Assembly (NCBI GenBank): GCA_022562335.1
Contig: JADFPM010000084.1
Span: forward strand, 1-9,664
Origin: Chloroflexota bacterium
GTDB taxonomy: Bacteria > Chloroflexota > Dehalococcoidia > Lucifugimonadales > UBA3495
Reading direction: 5' to 3'
DNA length: 9,664 nucleotides
Numbering within the stretch: the first letter of the stretch is position 1; each line of letters begins with the position of its first letter. The position numbers and the translations under genes were made by a program. Below are positions 6,893 to 9,664 of the stretch, piece by piece. A model generated the notes under the pieces. That model was not told where the DNA came from. It searched no databases and saw only the letters and a list, made by a program, of their open reading frames with translations.

Positions 6893-6898
6893 CTACTC
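6857..6898. repeat. Tandem 14-base repeat, two near-identical copies and one degenerate copy
   Basis: GAGGATGCCTCCAA (6857-6870) is followed directly by GAGGAAGCCTCCAA (6871-6884), with one mismatch. A degenerate third unit, TCAGAAGCCTACTC (6885-6898, 8 of 14 matches), runs into the last codons of guaA. Each good copy contains a GAGG/CCTC inverted half. Confidence 0.75.
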
Positions 6899-8575
6899 CC
6901 ATTCAATGGTCCCCGGAGGCTTGCTGGTTATGTCGTAGACCACCCGGTTCACCCCGGGTACCTCATTGACGATGCGGCTGGAGATGCGGGCCAACACCTC
7001 GTAGGGAAGGCGCACCCAATCGGCCGTCATGGCGTCCTCGCTGTTCACCGCCCGGATGGCGCAGACATACCCGTAGGTCCGGTAGTCGCCCATGATGCCA
7101 ACGGTACGTGTATCGGTCAACACCGCGAAGCTTTGCCATATCTGGCCATAAAGATTGGCGGCCTTGATCTCGTCGATGACCACCCAATCGCAAGCCCGCA
7201 GGATATCCAGCCGTTCCTTGGTGACCTCTCCGATGATCCGGATAGCCAGGCCGGGGCCGGGGAAAGGCTGCCGGTTGACCATCTCAGGAGGAAGACCCAA
7301 CTCCAGGCCAACCTCGCGCACCTCGTCCTTGAAGAGGTATCTGATTGGCTCCACCAGCTTCAGCTTCATGTGCTCCGGCAGGCCGCCCACGTTATGGTGG
7401 GTTTTTATGCGGACCGAGGCAGAGTTTTCCGGGGTTTCGCTTTCTATCACGTCGGGGTACAGGGTGCCCTGGGCCAGAAAGTCCGTTTTGCCCAGCCGGG
7501 ATGCGGCTTCTTCAAAGACGCGGATGAATTCTTCGCCGATGACCTTCCGCTTGGTCTCTGGGTCGGTAACGCCGGCCAAGCGGCCCATGAACCGGTCCGA
7601 GGCGTCCTCGTATATCAGGTTCAGGTCCAGGTGCCGGTGGAAGGTATCCTGTACCCGTTCTGCCTCCTCCAGCCGGAGCAGGCCGTTGTTAACGAAGATG
7701 CAGGTCAATTGGTCTCCGATGGCCCTATGCAGCAGGGCGGCAACCACCGCCGAATCAACGCCGCCGGAAAGGGCGCAGATCACCCTGCCGTCTTTGACTT
7801 GGTCCCGGACCCTGGCGATGGCCTCGGTCAGGAAGTTGCCTGGGGTCCATACCGCCTGGCAATGGCAGGTGCGGAAAAGGAAATTCTCCAGGATGGATGA
7901 GCCCAGGGGGGTGTGGTGGACTTCGGGATGGAATTGCAGGCCGAAAATGTTCTCGGTGATCTCCAGGGCGGCCACCGGCGAATTCTCAGTATAGGCCAGA
8001 GTGGTAGATCCCGGAGGCAACGACTCTATCCGGTCGCCGTGGCTCATCCACACCGGGAAGGAAGGGGGCATGCCGTGGAACAAAGCAGCGCCGCCCCCGT
8101 TTTGATGCAGGATCGCCGAGCCGTATTCCTGCTTCTGCCCCGGCGTGACCTTTCCGCCCAGTTGATGCACCAGGGCCTGCATGCCGTAGCAGATCCCCAG
8201 GACCGGCAGTTTTCGCTCGAAGACCCAGTCGGGCACCGTGGGCGCGCCGGGATCGTAGACGCTGGCGGGCCCTCCGGAGAGGATCACGCCCTTGGGGTTC
8301 AGATGTTTGACATCGTCCCAGGCCGCCGATGCGGGCAGGATCTCGGAATAGACTTTTTGCTCTCTGATGCGGCGGGCGATAAGATGGCTATACTGGGAGC
8401 CGAAGTCGATTACGGCTATACCTTCATTGACCGGACGCGGTTCGCCAGTACGTGATTCAGTGGATGCTGCGCCTTCGTTAGCTTGGGTGCCAACGCCTTC
8501 AAGGCTTTTGGCGATCTCGAGGTACGCCGACACCTCCAGATCGTCGCTGGTGGCGACCCTCCTACCCCTTGGCAA
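6893..8575 (-). CDS. guaA: GMP synthase (glutamine-hydrolysing)
   Basis: GuaA aminates XMP to GMP, using ammonia channelled from glutamine and activating XMP with ATP. The 560-residue protein has a class I amidotransferase domain with Cys129 in GICYGMQ and His216/Glu218 in LQFHPEVHHTP, then the ATP pyrophosphatase domain with the P-loop SGGVDS (270-275). The dimerisation domain ends with SKPPGTIEWE. The first usable start is TTG at 8573-8575 with GGAG 6 bases upstream. No ATG, GTG or TTG lies between residue 15 (a GTG at 8530-8528 with no spaced ribosome site) and the start of the amidotransferase domain at about residue 51. The protein therefore has about 50 residues of Ser/Glu/Ala-rich N-terminal extension, unusual for a family that normally starts near the domain. 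It is the first gene of the operon, behind a sigma70-like promoter. Every catalytic motif is intact. Confidence 0.97.
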   Translation of the reverse strand: MPRGRRVATSDDLEVSAYLEIAKSLEGVGTQANEGAASTESRTGEPRPVNEGIAVIDFGSQYSHLIARRIREQKVYSEILPASAAWDDVKHLNPKGVILSGGPASVYDPGAPTVPDWVFERKLPVLGICYGMQALVHQLGGKVTPGQKQEYGSAILHQNGGGAALFHGMPPSFPVWMSHGDRIESLPPGSTTLAYTENSPVAALEITENIFGLQFHPEVHHTPLGSSILENFLFRTCHCQAVWTPGNFLTEAIARVRDQVKDGRVICALSGGVDSAVVAALLHRAIGDQLTCIFVNNGLLRLEEAERVQDTFHRHLDLNLIYEDASDRFMGRLAGVTDPETKRKVIGEEFIRVFEEAASRLGKTDFLAQGTLYPDVIESETPENSASVRIKTHHNVGGLPEHMKLKLVEPIRYLFKDEVREVGLELGLPPEMVNRQPFPGPGLAIRIIGEVTKERLDILRACDWVVIDEIKAANLYGQIWQSFAVLTDTRTVGIMGDYRTYGYVCAIRAVNSEDAMTADWVRLPYEVLARISSRIVNEVPGVNRVVYDITSKPPGTIEWE

Positions 8576-8643
8576 CCTCTTCTCCGCCGTGGCCGGTCCT
8601 CCTGGTGGAAAACGTTACGCTTAGCTGCTGATCAACACCCGCA

Positions 8644-8672
8644 ATTATACATAATCTCAACCATAGAGTGAA
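8644..8672 (-). promoter_or_regulatory. Sigma70-like promoter of the guaA-pur operon
   Basis: On the minus strand a -35-like TTCACT (8667-8672, 4 of 6 consensus matches) is followed after exactly 17 bases by a perfect -10 TATAAT (8644-8649). Transcription would start near 8637 and give a leader of about 60 bases before the guaA TTG. This is the only good promoter seen upstream of the operon. Confidence 0.65.
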
Positions 8673-8696
8673 GCTGGCGCATTGACATAAAGGGTA

Positions 8697-8774
8697 ACCC
8701 AGACCGGGGCTGCACCGGCCTGAATAGCGCGGCTCCGACGGGAGAAAATCCCGCCGCCAGTCTCTTTTCTGGGT
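8697..8774 (+). other. Possible structured RNA element (three-stem fold)
   Basis: On the plus strand ACCCAGA (8697-8703) can pair perfectly with TCTGGGT (8768-8774), enclosing two further stems. The first is CGGGGCTGC (8705-8713) with GCGGCTCCG (8729-8737), nine pairs including two G-U. The second is CGGGA (8739-8743) with TCCCG (8749-8753) around a GAAAA loop. The G-U pairs would be A-C mismatches on the other strand, so the plus strand is favoured. It matches no riboswitch I know, and no good promoter is placed to transcribe it; chance pairing in GC-rich DNA is possible. Confidence 0.3.
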
Positions 8775-8783
8775 CTCCTTCCA

Positions 8784-8792
8784 TGATATACT
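8784..8792 (+). promoter_or_regulatory. Extended -10 promoter element for tsaC/Sua5
   Basis: TGATATACT fits the extended -10 pattern TGnTATAAT with one mismatch. No good -35 lies 17 bases upstream (CTTTTC), which extended -10 promoters can tolerate. The start would fall near 8799, about 30 bases before the ATG. Confidence 0.5.
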
Positions 8793-8793
8793 C

Positions 8794-8804
8794 GGTCTGA
8801 GACC
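8794..8804. promoter_or_regulatory. Palindrome GGTCTGAGACC at the predicted transcription start
   Basis: GGTCT and AGACC form a perfect inverted repeat around a single G. Flanking ACT (8790-8792) and AGT (8805-8807) can extend it if one C is bulged. It overlaps the predicted plus-strand start site just after the -10, a typical position for a repressor operator; the binding protein is unknown. Confidence 0.35.
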
Positions 8805-8828
8805 AGTCGTGTTGAAACCCGTCGTGCG

Positions 8829-9458
8829 ATGCTAGACGTTGGACGGCCCTTGGCCAAGCAAAATGATTGCCAAACCGACATCGGTTTGGCGCTGAGACAT
8901 CTGCGGTCCGGGGGCGTGGTGGCCTTTCCCACCGACACCCTTTTCGGTCTGGGCGTCGATGTCTTTTCCCGGCCGGCGCTGGAGCGCATATTCGCTATAA
9001 AAGGCCGCGCTCAGGGACAGGCGTTGCCGGTGCTGGTCTCCGGTTGGGACCAGGTGGAGATGGTTGCGGGGAATATCTCGGAACGGGCGGAAAGATTGGC
9101 CCGCCGCTTTTGGCCCGGGGCGCTGACCTTGGTATTGTGGCGGCTGCCCCAACTGCCAGACCTGGTGACCGGCGGCGGCGAAACCGTGGCCGTGAGGATG
9201 CCCAACCATCCCGTTCCCCTGGCCTTGACCGACGGACTGGGCAGGCCGATCACCGGCACCAGCGCCAACCGCAGCGGACACCCTGACCTCCACAGCCGCG
9301 AAGACGTGTTGGACCAGCTGGGCGACCTGGTCGATTACGTGGTCCGGCGCGGCCCGTCCCCGGCGGGCGTGGGCTCCACCATAATCGACTTGACCTCGGA
9401 AGAACCCAGGTTGCTTCGGGAGGGCGCGCTGCCGTTCCACCTGATGTTGGAACCCTGA
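8829..9458 (+). CDS. tsaC: L-threonylcarbamoyladenylate synthase, Sua5/YciO/YrdC family
   Basis: This enzyme makes threonylcarbamoyl-AMP from threonine, bicarbonate and ATP, the first step of the t6A37 modification of ANN-decoding tRNAs. The 209-residue protein is a single YrdC domain without the C-terminal Sua5 domain. Hallmarks are VVAFPTDTLFGLG (30-42), KGR (58-60), FWPGALTLVL (94-103), VAVRMPNHP (120-128), GTSANRSG (143-150) and GVGSTIIDL (180-188). The usual Lys-Pro-Leu after KGR is replaced by QALPVLVS, a variation I believe occurs in part of the family. The ATG at 8829 has no recognisable Shine-Dalgarno sequence; a TTG at 8850 is an alternative start and would lose only the first seven residues, ahead of the domain. 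It is transcribed away from the purine operon. The gene symbol assumes the TsaC-type role rather than an uncharacterised YciO-type one. Confidence 0.9.
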   Translation: MLDVGRPLAKQNDCQTDIGLALRHLRSGGVVAFPTDTLFGLGVDVFSRPALERIFAIKGRAQGQALPVLVSGWDQVEMVAGNISERAERLARRFWPGALTLVLWRLPQLPDLVTGGGETVAVRMPNHPVPLALTDGLGRPITGTSANRSGHPDLHSREDVLDQLGDLVDYVVRRGPSPAGVGSTIIDLTSEEPRLLREGALPFHLMLEP

Positions 9459-9502
9459 ACACGGTGATTTAGGCATCGAAACGACGCCGATCCCCATTTG
9501 CC

Positions 9503-9507
9503 AGGTG
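9503..9507 (+). promoter_or_regulatory. Shine-Dalgarno-like AGGTG before the candidate ATT start
   Basis: AGGTG sits 7 bases before ATT (9515-9517). It is the only ribosome-site-like sequence in the 56 bases between the tsaC/Sua5 stop and the next gene. Confidence 0.4.
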
Positions 9508-9514
9508 TAGAGCC

Positions 9515-9664
9515 ATTCAACTCTCTTCACGCCGCGAGACTTACCAGCAAGCTCTGGAGCAGGAGCTCAAGGACGTCTTCGCCTCCCGCCAGGGCTTCCT
9601 CTACGATATGTTGCGCTACCACCTGGGCTGGATAGACCAACAGGGCCAGGCCCAGGATGCCCCC
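9515..9664 (+). CDS. Polyprenyl diphosphate synthase, N-terminal fragment (runs off window)
   Basis: The frame is open from a TAG at 9470-9472 to the window end. Fifty codons are readable from the ATT at 9515. The product begins IQLSSRRETYQQALEQELKD and continues with FLYDMLRYHLGWIDQQG. The last stretch recalls the first helices of trans-isoprenyl diphosphate synthases of Chloroflexota, where an RYHLGW-like segment precedes the substrate-binding GKRLRP motif; that motif would lie beyond the window, so the family call is provisional. No ATG, GTG or TTG occurs in frame between the upstream stop and the conserved-looking region; the first ATG is at about codon 31. ATT (the start codon of infC in many bacteria) with AGGTG 7 bases upstream is the best candidate. 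It follows tsaC/Sua5 by 56 bases with no terminator, so the two may be co-transcribed. Such enzymes make chains for quinones, carotenoids or cell-wall lipid carriers. Confidence 0.6.
   Translation, partial: MQLSSRRETYQQALEQELKDVFASRQGFLYDMLRYHLGWIDQQGQAQDAP

Larger units (their letters stand above)
8576..8828. other. Divergent intergenic control region between guaA and tsaC/Sua5
   Basis: This 253-base region separates the minus-strand purine operon from the plus-strand genes. It contains a minus-strand promoter, a plus-strand extended -10 element, a palindrome and a potential structured segment, each listed separately. No open frame in it resembles a known protein. No purine riboswitch core was recognised; the predicted guaA leader is only about 60 bases, too short for one plus a terminator. 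Confidence 0.6.

Noticed and set aside
6845..7900. Plus-strand open frame of 351 codons antisense to guaA
   Set aside because: It mirrors the strongly conserved guaA coding frame; long antisense frames are expected in GC-rich DNA and the translation shows no known motif.
8576..8637. Purine (guanine) riboswitch in the guaA leader
   Set aside because: The predicted leader is only about 60 bases and shows neither the conserved junction nor the loop-loop motifs of the purine aptamer, nor a terminator.
8682..8710. Perfect TTGACA at 8682-8687 as a plus-strand -35 element
   Set aside because: The position 17 bases downstream is CGGGGC, nothing like a -10 hexamer, so the match is probably chance.
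8697..8774. Cobalamin or TPP riboswitch in the intergenic fold
   Set aside because: The conserved boxes of either class are not present, despite a superficially similar GC-rich multi-stem shape.
8832..9530. Minus-strand open frame of 232 codons opposite tsaC/Sua5
   Set aside because: The plus strand encodes an intact YrdC domain here; the antisense product is low-complexity and His/Gln/Gly-rich without motifs.

Overview
The window carries a compact purine-nucleotide biosynthesis operon on the minus strand. It runs from guaA (start near 8575) through purD, two unrecognised small genes, purE, a HAD-family phosphatase gene, purB and purC, to a membrane-anchored DUF3105 gene that leaves the window at position 1. 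On the plus strand, across a 253-base divergent intergenic region, lie a tsaC/Sua5-type tRNA-modification gene and the first 50 or so codons of a probable polyprenyl diphosphate synthase. The DNA is GC-rich and densely coding. No insertion sequence, phage gene, CRISPR array, tRNA or rRNA was seen.

The organism is a bacterium. The GC-rich composition, long-form PurC, DUF3105 protein and the N-terminal style of the polyprenyl synthase fit Chloroflexota (Dehalococcoidia or SAR202-like) best. This is inference from remembered family resemblance, not a search result.

Layout by region: 1-723 (-) DUF3105 protein, partial; 807-1715 (-) purC; 1768-3135 (-) purB; 3166-3876 (-) MtnX-like HAD phosphatase; 3842-4300 (-) purE; 4380-4832 (-) acidic coiled-coil protein; 4855-5451 (-) unrecognised 198-residue protein; 5415-6731 (-) purD; 6732-6892 a 161-base gap with two sets of 14-base-period repeats and small hairpins; 6893-8575 (-) guaA; 8576-8828 divergent control region; 8829-9458 (+) tsaC/Sua5; 9515-9664 (+) polyprenyl synthase, partial.

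How the genes work together: PurD, PurE, PurC and PurB catalyse the GAR synthetase, NCAIR mutase, SAICAR synthetase and adenylosuccinate lyase steps toward IMP (PurB also completes AMP). GuaA converts XMP to GMP. One sigma70-like promoter upstream of guaA could drive the whole set, helped by translational coupling at two overlaps (purD with its downstream neighbour; purE with the phosphatase gene). PurK, PurF, PurL, PurM, PurN, PurH, PurA and GuaB are not in the window.

Five of the nine minus-strand genes appear to start with TTG, three of them behind near-perfect Shine-Dalgarno sequences. The points most worth a second look are the PurE active-site loop, which lacks the usual AHLPG motif; the phosphatase and two orphan genes embedded in the operon; a possible structured RNA in the divergent region; and a candidate ATT start for the polyprenyl synthase.
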